From positions 163,512 through 227,511 of the forward strand of contig NW_004797274.1 in the NCBI RefSeq assembly GCF_000002075.1: a DNA stretch of 64,000 bases. The letters are read 5' to 3'. This document shows, piece after piece, positions 1 through 10,544 of the stretch. Within the stretch, counting starts at the first letter, position 1. Every line of letters starts with the position of its first letter. The DNA comes from Aplysia californica (taxonomy: Eukaryota > Mollusca > Gastropoda > Aplysiida > Aplysiidae). Both the position numbers and the translations under genes were made by a program. Below the pieces are notes generated by a model. That model ran no database searches. It was not told where the DNA came from and saw only the letters and a list, made by a program, of their open reading frames with translations.

Positions 1-90
1 TCCCCCCCCCCCTCTAACACTGCATCACCCTTCCTACATCTTTCTCACAAAAAGTCGTGTTTTCAGCTTCTTGCATTGTTTCTCTTGCAG

Positions 91-248
91 GAATGGACAT
101 CCTGACCCGCCGGATCGTGAACGATGACGGGGTGAACGTTGTCTACTACGTCTCCGACACTGCGGGCCAGGAGAGGTTCCGCGCCATGTTGCCCAGCCAA
201 GTACGGAACTCCGATGCCGCGGTCATCGTTTACGATGTCACCTGTGCA
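91..248 (+). CDS. Rab-like GTPase exon with G3/switch II motif
   Basis: The acceptor tctcttgcag precedes the exon and the first donor is GCA|GTAAGA. The exon starts with two bases completing a codon, then reads MDILTRRIV through DTAGQERFR to YDVTCA in phase 0. The exon end and its donor are the first unit of a 30-bp tandem array, so the true 3' boundary may be any of seven donors. The first donor gives the family-typical spacing YDVT-CA-KSFENV to the next exon. Confidence 0.85.
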
Positions 249-3200
249 GTAAGAACACTTTACGATGTCACCTGTACAGTAAAAACATTTTACGATGTCA
301 CCTGTACAGTAAAAACATTTTACGATGTCACCTGTGCAGTAAAAATACTTTACGATGTCACCTGTAAAGTAAGAACACTTTACGATGTCACCTGTAAAGT
401 AAGAACACTTTACGATGTCACCTGTAAAGTAAGAACTTCTCGGCCTTTACTATTGGCTGAGACCAAAGTGTAGTATCTGTTCTCGACTTTTCCTTCGGCC
501 TTGTGCCAACTGGTAAGTGGGACGGACATTGCAGAAGCCGATGATGTTTCTCCGAGCCTAGATTAATATATCTAGTGGATGTATTGCGGTCACCTTAAAA
601 AAAAAACTTAGACAGGCCCTGCACGCACTTGGATTTTTATAACCTGTGCTGGCACACACCATGGTGATTCAAACGAAGGCCAAAACACCAAAGAGGCTAT
701 AAATATTACACCGGTCTTTTTTTGTGTGGTTTTGTTGCTGTTGGGGTTTTTTGGAGGGGGGGGGGGGGGGAGGTGGTTAGTGTTTACGGCGCTCTCAACT
801 GCATAAGGTCATATGAGCGCGCGGGTCACATTACACTTTTTCAATTGGTAGGAATTTTGAATTTTGATCAGGTGGCGGCCGAAGCCTACTCATATATCGA
901 TTTTAGACCACCAAGGGATCTTTAACGATAACGTGCGCTACTTGCACACGGACCCTCCGAGATTTTCCGCCCTTGTCCGAGAAGGCTAGGTGTAGATCTT
1001 TCCAACCAGAAGATCAAGGGTGTGGCTAAAAGACAGCAGTAAGAAGGGGCCAAGGAGTAGCAGTAGAAAGGCTGCCGAAAGAGTCAGAGCCCAGAGGAGG
1101 GGGCAAAGGAAGTTAAGGGGTGGGGGCAGCAAGAGGAGACGAAAGCAGATGACAGAACATTGCTAGAGAGAAGGAAAGGAGGTGAAAGGAGACCATTTTA
1201 AAGAAGAAAATTTGTCGGCCGCTACCCGGGTGCAGTGGCGGAGCCGTTAGTGCGCTCGTCTCCGAAGCGGAAAGTCCTGGTTCGAGCCTCGGTTCGAACA
1301 CAAATTATTTTCGTCCCCTCCTGCCCACCCACCAGCAATAGGTACCTGGCTTCGAATTGGGGAAGCAAAGGCAGCGTGGAAAGAAACTGGCCACCTTACC
1401 ACAATATGCTGGAGGTCCAGGAAGTTGTCTCACCAAGGCAATCCCCAATGTCCGGATCGGATGTGGGAACAACTTTACTTTTTTTTTACCCTGATTCGAA
1501 CCCGGGACCTTTGAATGAGAGGCCAACACCTTAACCTCTAGGCCACGAGAGCCCCCCACCAGTCTCGCTAGTGTCCATAGGTTCCAAATAGTGCCAAACG
1601 GTACTCTCCAAGGTGAACCGGAAATATTCCTGAGTGCACAGTCTTAGGTGGTATAATACAAATCTATGAATAAGAATATTAATAAAATATTATTATGGTT
1701 CTTCTGTGTGTAAGAAATATTTTTGCGGTACATGGTTTACACCTTCACTAGGAAAAGGGATTTCATTGTTTAGGAGGCGGGCTGCTTATCTCCTGCTTGT
1801 CATGGCCAACCTTGCTTGTTTGGAATTGATTACATCTCTTCAGAGAGATAAGATTTAAAAAAGAAAATCTTCCTCAAATGAGATGAAGAACTTATTTCAC
1901 GTTGCATGCAAGACAAAATCTCTAACCATCTCACCACACACGCTGATTAAACATTTTGTATAGCCTACGCAAAGGCACAGAAGTGGGGAACGGGATTAAT
2001 ATAATAAGGCATAATGCAAAAATATGTAGTAGACCTACTGCAGCTGAGTATTTCTGCGTGCTTTATAGACATAATATTTTGACTCTTAGTCCTCAGTAGC
2101 CTATCCTGACTTTTATTGGTGCTGTTTAGCCTGTATTAAGTCACCGTACTCTATGAAAATAATGGGGGGGGGGTTCTATATGTACTCCTATATAACGCGA
2201 ATGATAGATTAAATATATCTTCACTTGTTATGTTCTTTGAATTTATCTTCCACAGAAGTCATTTGAAAATGTCCGCAAATGGCTGCACTTTGTAATGAAC
2301 AACATGTCCATCCACACGCCCGTCATGATGGTGGGGAACAAAGCGGACTTGTACCACCAGAGGGAAGTCACTTTCTCGGTAAGCAATTGGTTAGCGCAAG
2401 ATATGATATATAATGTACATATATTTCCCGTGCTACCAAGAAAAATTTCACATTCGCACAATATAATGTTTTGTTATGTTATGTTATCTTAATCTTATCT
2501 TATCTTATCTGATCTGATCTTATCATTTTCGCCAGTATCCAACTGCAACCGTATATCCGTCAAACTCAAATTAAGCCAAACAGTTCTTCTGGGTATTTTT
2601 TTTTTCAAATTGTTATTTACAACCGCAAAATAATTACAACTGGTGGTAGCCTACATGTATTATGATTAAAACACTCTCACAAAATTTCCAGCAATTGTGG
2701 TAGATAATTAGAAAGGAATTTAATATGGGTTTTTCCCCCTAACTTTTCTGAAAATCATTGTTCAGGGACTTGCGCTGTTAGAGTCTGGTATCGATGATGA
2801 ATGCTGTAGTATGTACTGTAAAGGAATGGGTTTAATGCACCTAACAACAACAGCAACAACAACTACAACAAACAGGTTATTTTATAGGCAAGATTTTCAT
2901 TTTAACGTCAATCTTCAGCTGGATTCAGCCAAATATTTGAAAACTCGAACAATTGAAGTTGAAGATTTGAATATTTAAAATGGTCATGAGAATACCAATT
3001 TTTTAATGTGGTATACATTAACACAGTGATTTGCAAGCTTTTTAAGTCATGGAAAGTCAAGAAATTTGCTCAGTTTCTTCAGGCCCACTTTCAGATTTTA
3101 AGAGGTTCTGTAATAGAAAAAAAAGAAGAAAATTTAAATGTTTTTGACATCTGCATCCACAAGCTTGCTAAATCCTTCTAAATTTTGAAGTCTTATGATC

Positions 3201-6200
3201 TGTGAATAGGCCTTAACATGAGGTATAATGTTATAAAGATTTTAAAGAGAACTACTACAGAAATGATTTCATTTAGATCTAGTTTGATGTTCTTTACATT
3301 GTGTCTCTTTATGTTTATCAACATTTTCTTGATTCTTCTTTTATCTAAATGTGTATATATTTCCACGACAGGAGGGGCTGGAGGTGGCGGAAAGATCGAA
3401 TCTCTTATTTGTGGAAACCTCGGCAAAGACTGGGGACCGGGTGGTGGCTGTGTTCAAACAGCTATGTAAGTACGCTGGACACCTGCATGGAAAAATATCT
3501 GTGTGGATTTCCTTTCAAAAGTTTGTTTTTCTCGACGTTACACCTCTAAGATTCTCTCTCTTTTTTTCTTTCTTTTTTTTCTTTCTTTTTTTTTTTTTGC
3601 AGCCTAAGTGTTTTACGTGCTCGCAACTGCATAAAGTCATAAGAACGTTCAGGATACATTAAACATTTTTAGTTTGGTAGGAATTAATTTTGAATTTTGC
3701 CCTGGTGGCGGCCAAAGACTACTCTTATCGATTTAAGGGACCACCAAATTACCTTTAACGTGTGCATCTTGCTCTCGGGATCTCCAAAATTTTCTCCGCC
3801 CTTGTTCGAGAAAGCTAGGTGTTAGATCCTACGGTACCCACCCTAAGATCAGGGGTGTAGCTGAAAGATGGCAGTAAGAAGGAACCAAGGAGAAGGGGTA
3901 GAAAGGTTGCAGAAAGAGTCAGGAGCCCAAGGGAGATGGGGATATGGGCAGAAAGTGGAGATGAAAGCAGACCACAGAACAAGGTTAGAGGGCAGGAAAG
4001 GAGGTGAAAGGAGACAATTGTAGAGTCATATATCTCGTCATAGGAGGACTTACAGGAATGTAAACTGAAAGCCTAGCTGTCTTGGATAACGATGATAAAC
4101 TAAAAAATTCTGTGTGCTGACTGGGCACATTGTAGACAGTGTTGCAGTTGACACCAGAGTCTAGCTTGAAGACGAGCTGAAATGCTGTTTCATCATGTCC
4201 ACAGTTCAGTTTTTATCTCATGGTTTTGTTTAGTCAGGAGATAATAAAACACTTTCTTGATTATCCTACTTATTCGTGTCCAGTGTTACCGGGCTATTCG
4301 TTCAGGTTTGGGGGGGTGTCTTATCTTTTTAAAAAAATCTATTTCGCTGATCTTACAGTAGTTGCACTTGCTATCTATTATTGTTATTACTTTTATTATC
4401 TTTATTATTATTTTCAATTATTACTTTATTAGGCTATTATTATTATCATCATCACCATCATCACCATCATCACCATCATCATCATCACCATTACCATCAC
4501 CATTTTTCATCATTATTATTATTAAGATAATAATAGTAATAAATTATCATTATCATCATCATTATTATTATTGTTATCACCATCATCATTATTATTATTA
4601 TCATTATTAATACTACAATTTTCCCTTCCTTTTCAAATTGGTCACGAGCAGCTACTGTTCTGCGGGACCGCAGGATGAATGACTTGTTTCGTGGAGAGCA
4701 GAGGCCCCTGAGAGAGCTGGGGATGCAACTCTCGAACTCTGCCGACGAGTACCCCAGCAAAAAAAGCTGCTGTTTATAACGGAGAAAGGATCAAAAGTCT
4801 CAAAATGTTCCGGTCAGTATTCTTGTTTGTCTTTTTGAGTCAATAGTGATACCTACAGAAAGAACCGTAAGTCCACGGAAAAGTACAGTGGGCGGAAACA
4901 ATAAGATAAGGGAAAGTAAGGAAGAAAGAATTAGCCTACTTACAGTGCTGTCTGTCTTTCACGAAATCTATTTTGTCTTCCTTTCAATTGCATTCTAATA
5001 ATTAACAATGCAGAACAATAAATATGAGCTATTGCTTAAAACTTTTATACAGAAGACATGCTTGATATTATGTACCCTGAACATAACTTGGTGCTAATAA
5101 AAATAAGCCAAGGAAAAAGTTGAAGAAAAAATATGTAGCAATGTCTTATTGCCTTGTGTCAACTGTCAGATATATTTTGCCTATTATAAAGCAATCTATT
5201 CTATTTGTGGATAGTACATTAAAATTTTGAAGCTGTTAGAGTTGGTCTATTGGATTTTTTTGCATTCTGTGATTGTAAGAAATTCACTGACTGGCAGGTA
5301 TAGGCAATAACAGCATGTTTGAGATTATGTTCTGAGATTTTGTTTTCATTGGTCATTTTATAAAATACTTAAATATGTATGCGTGGTATGTTATAAGAAG
5401 TTGGCTCTTCTTTCTCTTCCCGAAAATTAAAATATAAATTGTCTTGTTCTTGTGTTAAAATAATTTGTGATTCAAAGTGTTAACTGGGCCATACAGATGC
5501 TAACGGTCAGGTTCAATTTAACGAATAATATTTTTTTTCTATTTTTGCAGTTAGCCAAGTACAAGGAGGAGTCAATTTCTCTGCACAGTGTATAGACGTG
5601 AGTGTGAGATGATGCCAATGTTTTTTGACTGGATGATATTGATGAACACAAATGAGGTAGAGAACCTGCAACTGGGGTGTAGGAAGGTTGAGGTGGTACT
5701 TTGTATTCTTCTGTCCCCTACAATGGATGTTTTATCTGACTTTACAGTCACTCTTGTGACCAGCATGCTTATTCTATCTTACAGAGTTTTCTTCTCGGAG
5801 AGGCCATGCAATGTTTCATTATGGTACATGCATGCTGCTTTCAAACTTATGTTCTTTCTTTATCTTATTCAGACACAGTTTGCTTATGTCCACTAATTAG
5901 GATTAGGACAAAAGGGTTGAACAAAGATTAAATATCCATCCAGATACAGTCACAAATGAAAAGCATGGACGCTCGGTAGTGAAATGAGGCAGCGGCTGAA
6001 ATCCTGATAGATGATCCTACAGTGGTTGCACATCAATGAAAGACAATAGTATTTGTGGAACCTCACAACTTTTTCAGCAGGCAGAAAAGATCAAGTGCTT
6101 ATAATAATAATATATATTCATTGTGTATTTGCTGCTGTGAAAAATGTCCTGAAGGCAGGGATACAGATGGTATTTTGTATCATGTACAATAGAGAAATAA

Positions 6201-7689
6201 TCCTTTGCTTACAGCTGCTGTTCTTAGACTCTTGTAAGCTGGACGTTGATGAATACATGTACATGTATATAAGTGTATATATTATATAGTACTTTGTTGA
6301 ATGCTTGCGTGGTGTGTGAAGAGTGATTACGGATGGGATGTAGATTTTAGGTTTTGCATCTGGACAATTCCATGAAAAATGAAACTGCAGTGACACACAT
6401 AATCTTCTACAAATGGTGATCTGCTGAAAAAATTCTAAAAAGCGATAAAATTGATTTCATTTTGGTGTGTATGTATGATTTTTTGTTTGTTTGTTTGTTA
6501 GTTTGGGGTTGTTGTTTTTTTTTGTTTGTTTGTTGTTGTTGGTTGTTTTTTTGGGTGGGGGGGCGGCATTTGGTGGGTTTGTTTGAGAAAGGTTACTTTA
6601 TCAGTTTTTGTAAAAAAAATGGCTCTATCATTGCTTAAAAATTTTTCAGCAGGTCATCATGTCTATGTTAGGTGTGTCAGTGCAGTGCCATTTTTCATGG
6701 AACGGTCCATCTGCTGAAAAGTGAGTGTCTGATTCTGACCACAGCTGCAGTGTCAGTGATAAGAACTGATAAGAGTTCATGGCATTTTGTCGTGGGTTAG
6801 GCCCCTTTCAACTACACAACTTTGAATGCATTATAATTCATACAATTAGTGTGCAGCATTCATCAGCTCTAGTACTTAATACTCAAAAAACAATCTGAAA
6901 TGTGCCGCAAACGAAGTCTGGAGACATGTTGGAGAAGAACTTAATGCTTGACTACTTAAAAGACTCGTTTTGTATCTATGTTAGTAGAAGAGCTTTAATT
7001 ATTGTTTATCTCAAATAGAGGAAACAAAAACCCTTGATACACATACTCAAACATTTTTTAAGTAGGCCCAAATGTTTTACACCTCCATCGACACAACTTT
7101 AGATAATTTAGGAGATGGGCTTCAACCCTTCCTGTCAGAGCCAACCAGTGTTGAGAACAGCGTTCCAACAGAAATACCAAGACACTCGATAAGAATTCTC
7201 TCCATGTGGGAATCTCCCTTGTGTCTTCTGTGTGAGACAGTGAAGTGCCTAACCTCTTCACCAGAGATGTCAGCGCTCAAACTCTATATTGACTATCATA
7301 CACTTTTATTACAAAGTGGTCTCAGTGTCTTTACTGCCTGTAGTGCCAGACCATGTCATTCCGTGAGGCACTCGACGTATTGGTCACTGCTTCGGCTATA
7401 CATTCCCTAAAATATTATCTTCTAATCAATTCATATTCATACATGTACTTATGGAGAAGACTCCAATATTTTTGTTTAATCTAAAAGCTGGGAAACCAAA
7501 TGATATTTAAAAGTTCTGATCACATTTTTAAGAAGTGCAATCTAAGCTATCTGCAGTGGAGTATCTTGCTATAACAGTCACTTGTTTTTGTTATTAGCGT
7601 TTTTTGTACCAAGTGTACCACACAGAACTCAGGTCCATAATCTGTTTGCCACGGATGACATGCTGAAAGCTCAGTACATGTACAAGTAA
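91..7689 (+). CDS. Rab6-like small GTPase gene, 3' part (spliced, 5' end outside window)
   Basis: Span of a split gene for a Ras-superfamily GTPase. Exons 91-248, 2256-2378 and 3372-3465 join in phase and give DTAGQERFR (G3/switch II), a YDVT motif, NKAD (G4) and ETSAK (G5). The stretch RFRAMLPSQVRNSDAA resembles the RFRSLIPSYIRDS signature of Rab6/Rab41, which act in Golgi trafficking; that role here is inferred from family only. The P-loop exon must lie upstream of the window. The tryptophan of the usual WDTAGQ motif is serine here (VSDTAGQ). No exon choice gives a standard C-terminal CC, CXC or CAAX prenylation motif. A divergent paralogue or an unresolved last exon would explain this. Identity as a Rab is firm; the subfamily is probable. 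Confidence 0.8.
229..438 (+). repeat. 30-bp x7 minisatellite spanning a Rab exon end and its splice donor
   Basis: Seven head-to-tail 30-bp units begin at 229, 259, 289, 319, 349, 379 and 409. Each contains the exon end TACGATGTCACCTG followed by a donor of form GTAAGA or GTAAAA. Because 30 is divisible by three, the frame stays open through the array, adding VRTLYDVTCA-like decapeptides, until a TAG at 471-473. Units differ at several bases, which argues against an assembly stutter. Confidence 0.95.
779..1195 (-). repeat. SINE-like family B, copy 1 (about 420 bp)
   Basis: About 420 bp align with 3607-4023. The low-coordinate end carries the same terminal block as family A (GGTCATATGAGCGC and the preceding TTTACGGCGCTC). 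The rest differs from family A and includes AGGTGGCGGCCGAAGCC and CCGAGATTTTCCGCCC. The strand is assigned on the assumption that the shared block is the 3' tail. Confidence 0.75.
1213..1460 (+). repeat. tRNA-derived SINE with head at 1213-1295
   Basis: The head has an A-box-like GTGGCGGAGCCGTTAGTG and a B-box-like GGTTCGAGCC spaced as in a tRNA. It is followed by a body containing CAATAGGTACCTGGC, resembling the conserved GGGTACC core of many invertebrate SINEs. There is no complete cloverleaf acceptor stem, so it is not called a tRNA gene. Confidence 0.55.
1480..1558 (-). repeat. tRNA-like SINE head facing the previous element
   Basis: Read on the - strand, it has A box GTGGCCTAGAGGTTAAGG and B box GGGTTCGAATC, a near-canonical pol III internal promoter. 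It faces the + strand head at 1213. Its body runs into the other element, so the two overlap or one inserted beside the other. Confidence 0.55.
2256..2378 (+). CDS. Rab-like GTPase exon with NKAD motif
   Basis: The exon lies between acceptor cttccacag and donor TCG|GTAAGC and has 41 codons in phase 0-0. It reads KSFENVRKWLHFV, then TPVMMVGNKADL, which holds the G4 guanine-specificity motif NKxD, and ends REVTFS. Confidence 0.92.
2379..3371 (+). other. Intron of the Rab-like gene
   Basis: Holds a short ATCTT/ATGTT pentanucleotide run at 2464-2527 and AT-rich unique sequence. I see no gene or mobile element. Confidence 0.7.
2464..2527. repeat. Pentanucleotide microsatellite (TTATG/TTATC/TGATC)
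   Basis: Runs of related five-base units, TTATG then TTATC then TGATC, suggest point changes spreading along one array. Confidence 0.85.
3372..3465 (+). CDS. Rab-like GTPase exon with ETSAK motif
   Basis: The acceptor is ttccacgacag and the donor is CTAT|GTAAGT, with phases 0 to 1. It reads EGLEVAERSNLLFVETSAK (G5 motif SAK) and ends VVAVFKQL, the start of the last GTPase helix. Confidence 0.92.
3607..4023 (-). repeat. SINE-like family B, copy 2
   Basis: Aligns along its length with 779-1195 at roughly four bases in five by eye: terminal block, then GGTGGCGGCC, CTCCGCCCTTGTTCGAGAA and a purine-rich end with AGGAAAGGAGGTGAAAGGAG. It sits directly after a T-rich tract at 3560-3600. Confidence 0.75.
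4024..5550 (+). other. Rab intron with ATT/ATC microsatellite
   Basis: 4375-4620 is a TTATTA/ATC triplet microsatellite. The rest is unique AT-rich sequence with no coding sign. Confidence 0.7.
5551..5597 (+). CDS. Candidate alternative 3' exon of the Rab-like gene
   Basis: A long T tract plus tttttgcag gives a strong acceptor at 5550, and GAC|GTGAGT is a strong donor at 5598; in phase 1 this reads FSQVQGGVNFSAQC. A second acceptor four bases on (ttag at 5551-5554) would instead read SKYKEESISLHSV and stop at 5593-5595. The second reading looks more Rab-like but ends the protein without a lipidation cysteine. I cannot decide between them, or rule out that the stretch is skipped. Confidence 0.4.
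5598..7597 (+). other. Rab intron or 3' region
   Basis: Apart from a GT/T-rich stretch near 6480-6570 and the SINE at 7069-7275, I see nothing supportable here. Confidence 0.6.
7069..7275 (-). repeat. tRNA-derived SINE family C, copy 1
   Basis: On the - strand a tRNA-like head (GGTGAAGAGGTTAGGCACT) is followed by GGAGAGAATTCTTATCGAG, and the tail end reads GTCGATGGAGGTGTAAAACA. Other copies lie at 12179, 20226, 32697, 33869 and 39166. The shared end is (T)CGATNGGGGYGTAAAA. Confidence 0.7.
7598..7689 (+). CDS. Candidate terminal exon of the Rab-like gene
   Basis: A T-rich acceptor ending ttattag lies at 7597. Joined directly to the exon ending at 3465 (phase 1), it reads SFFVPSVPHRTQ, then NLFATDDMLKAQYMYK and TAA at 7687-7689. 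If the 47-nt exon at 5551-5597 is included, the frame shifts and ends PRMTC. An AATAAA 68 bases after the stop supports a terminal exon. I recognise no domain in it. Confidence 0.45.
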
Positions 7690-7756
7690 GTCAACTCCTA
7701 AGTGCAGTAGTGCAAATGCGTGCCCCACAATCATGTGCTCAGTAATTTCTAGAGTG

Positions 7757-7762
7757 AATAAA
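7757..7762 (+). promoter_or_regulatory. Candidate poly(A) signal of the Rab-like gene
   Basis: An AATAAA hexamer lies 68 bases after the TAA of the candidate last exon. The position is right for a cleavage signal, but AT-rich DNA produces such hexamers by chance. Confidence 0.4.
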
Positions 7763-8338
7763 AACTATGACTATATGGAAGCCTATAAGTCATTAAAATG
7801 TATATCATACATGTATTTAAATATTCACTGTGCCTTATCCCATACCATTTACAAAAATTATTCAAACAAATTTCATGGAAAAACGGAAATGCTGTCTCAC
7901 TCTTAGCAGTTTTCAACATATATGAAAGATGCTCATTTCAAAAGGGAAGCACACCCTCATCAACGCCAGGGCTTTCAAATCAGGAAATGTGAAGTTAAAT
8001 TTTTTCTTGTGCATGTATTCTGGGTCTCACCGTCTCAGACAGCATCTCATAATTTATACTTGCTTGCTATGTTGCTAGTTCATTTGGTGTCATTATTTTC
8101 CTTCTTTTTCGGGGGGAGGGTGAGGGGGGAGGAGGAAGGGGATGTGAAAGAAGATGCAGTTTTATCTGGCTGAGACAGGTTTGCGCAAAGATTTACTCTT
8201 ATACCATACCAAAGAACTCTGCCAAGTGTATGACTCGTCATGAGTGCAATTTTCAGTTCTCTGCTGACATATAATCATCGTTCTGATTTGTCCAAGTCAT
8301 CTACTTCTCTGCATAATATTTGTACATTGTAAATTATA

Positions 8339-8650
8339 CTGTCAGACCTGTCTAACCACCCATTGTCCAGAAAAAAAATGGTAGTCTTAGACAAGTGGTC
8401 CTCTCAGTGTCATTATAATGTACAATAGAAAAAAAAATCTTTACAGGGGGTGGGGAGTGATTGTTTGGGAAGGTGATTTTCTTGGACAAGTGGTCGTTAG
8501 CACTCTAATGGCCACCTGTACAAACGACAATTTCCCACTTCTTCCCTTGTGGTTTTTAAAAAAATGCTAGAATGACTCTGTCCATCAACCAATTTTAGAA
8601 TGACCACTTTTCTCCTTGACAATAGGTGCCATCTTGGACAATTTCGACTG
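8339..8650. mobile_element. pogo/Tigger-like MITE, 312 bp
   Basis: Flanked by TA on both sides (8337-8338 and 8651-8652). The left end begins CTGTCAGACCTGTCTAA. The right end, inverted, begins CAGTCGAAATTGTCCAAG. Inner arms share the GACAAGTGGTC / GACCACTTTTCTCCTTGACA theme. TA target sites and CAGTNRAA-type ends fit the mariner/pogo group. There is no transposase. Confidence 0.6.
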
Positions 8651-8761
8651 TATTTGTACATAGGTGGTCCAATAAATGTACAAAATACCTGTGAATCTAA
8701 GTGTTAATGTGTGAATATTTTTCCATTTCACCTACTTTTAATCATTGTCCATTTAATGAAG

Positions 8762-9033
8762 ATTTTTATAAATGTGAAGCGTGCTGACAAAATGAGCTCG
8801 GATTTGAGCCCAATGGAAATTGATACATTATGCTTATAAGTGAAGTTTTTACGATTTATAGAAGTATGAAATAATAAAAAAGGCATGAGTTATACTTAAA
8901 GAATATGGCATCAATAGAAAATCTACCAAATTTGACCCTATTGTTGATTTTCAGCCAATATCTCCATGTCGGTTACAAGAAGTAACTCATTTTGTCAGCA
9001 TGCCTCACAAATGTTTTCTTTGATATAAAAATT
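8762..9033. mobile_element. TIR element, about 270 bp, unclassified MITE
   Basis: The left arm at 8774-8797 contains GTGCTGACAAAATGAG. The same string recurs inverted at 8988-9005 (CTCATTTTGTCAGCATG). Both arms are preceded outward by ATTTTTATA, with about 15 extra bases on the right. There is no coding capacity. Confidence 0.5.
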
Positions 9034-9986
9034 CACATGAGTCCAGTATATACCGGTAGTAGAAGAATGCAATGTCGTGCATGATCTCTCAATTTTTTTA
9101 TGACTTCATTATATACTGCCAAATGTGTGCATCTAGTTCTAGTCAACTGCATTTGTAATGATAATACAACGTCATGTCTATGGGAAGTGCAGTATAATTC
9201 ATTGTCTGTGTCAGCTCTTGTTCCATGTTATTATGATTAATATTAATGTAATGGACATTAAAGATTTGAATGTAATAGATCAAGTCTTTTGCTTCGAATT
9301 TGTTTCACGACATATATCGTGTGTATTTGAAAGTTTTAGATAGATTCTTAGTACACCTGGTATTTGGAAAACAAAATTAAATACTGAGGCACCAGCAGGC
9401 TAGCAAAAAAAAATTCTGAACTTTTTGGACCCTGTGGAAAGGCATGAGTGGGAACTCAAAACTTATGTATATTGTGATAATGTTTCTCCCAATACCCTCA
9501 CTAGATATACACATTATAAGATATCTAGATCGAAAGGGGAAGTAGAACATTCCCACATTCCCAAGCTGCCTCCTACGTAAATAAAAATTTATTCCACATC
9601 CTCCTATGTAAAACTATAGACCAACCTGGCGGCCTCAAAAACTTAATTCAATTCTCTTAGAGATGCTAAAACTCTAAGGGTTGAGCTGAAGATAATCTTC
9701 TATCATTCAACTGAACATTGACTGGTACTGTATAGGATCTTCAGCAGGAGTTAAAAGTTCTGATATGAATCTCTTATGAAAGAATTAAGTGGAAGAAAAG
9801 AGCATAATAATAATATTGTCATGTGCCACAAGAATCAGATTTGAAGAATGCAGTCACTGTTACTGTTGTGTTTATGAGTAGTGTACTTCAAAATAGCGGT
9901 TTCGAAAACCAAGACTTATGGTCCTCAACTCTGCCATGAGACCAAAGAAAGGGGAGGTCTATTCTACAGGAATTTTATAATATGTA

Positions 9987-10177
9987 CAGTGGAAATCATA
10001 ACAGGCCCGTTAATAACAGGGATCTGGTAATAACAGGGGTTTTTAGATCCCCGTTTTTTCTTACTCTTTGTCTCTGTTAAAAGTTATTGGCAATAACAGG
10101 GCCTCATCGGAGCTCAATCAGTTATAGCAGAGACAAAGGCTCGCTAACAATGTGTAAAAAGTAAGAGCGAGAGAGAG

Positions 10178-10216
<39 letters not shown>

Positions 10217-10544
10217 GAGAGACAGAGAGAGAGAGAGAAAGAGAGAGTCCGTAACGCAGTGATGGAGCGAACCCACGTAAGACACGCCACTGCAAGCACA
10301 CGCGGCGAGTGAAGCGAGAGAGGGATGCGGTGTGCTGCAGACTTCGATCTATCAAAGCTACACGAACGCGTAATAAATATGTCATGTGCAGGCCTGCCAC
10401 ATGGCCCCCTTACCCACGAACAAATACAACTGGATTAGTCCACAAATACTTACTTCCCCTGCATTTCTGATTTAACAGGGATTTGATCTAACAGGACTAA
10501 CTTTTCTATGGTCCCACCATCCCCGTTATATCGGGTTTAGACAG
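9987..10544. mobile_element. pogo/Tigger-like non-autonomous element, 558 bp, with GA array inside
   Basis: TA lies on each side (9985-9986 and 10545-10546). The left end reads CAGTGGAAATCATAACAGG; the inverted right end reads CTGTCTAAACCCGATATAAC. TAACAGGG recurs several times near both ends. A GA microsatellite (10163-10248) lies within. Confidence 0.6.
10163..10248. repeat. GA-dinucleotide microsatellite
   Basis: GAGAGA run with CAGA interruptions inside the 9987-10544 element. Confidence 0.9.

Noticed and set aside
229-438. CRISPR-like array
   Set aside because: Units are contiguous with no unique spacers, and the setting is a eukaryotic exon end.
1213-1558. Functional tRNA genes
   Set aside because: A and B boxes are present but there are no paired acceptor stems, and they are attached to SINE bodies.
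6053-6396. Short open frames around 6050-6400
   Set aside because: No splice support, family match or codon bias; typical of AT-rich non-coding DNA.
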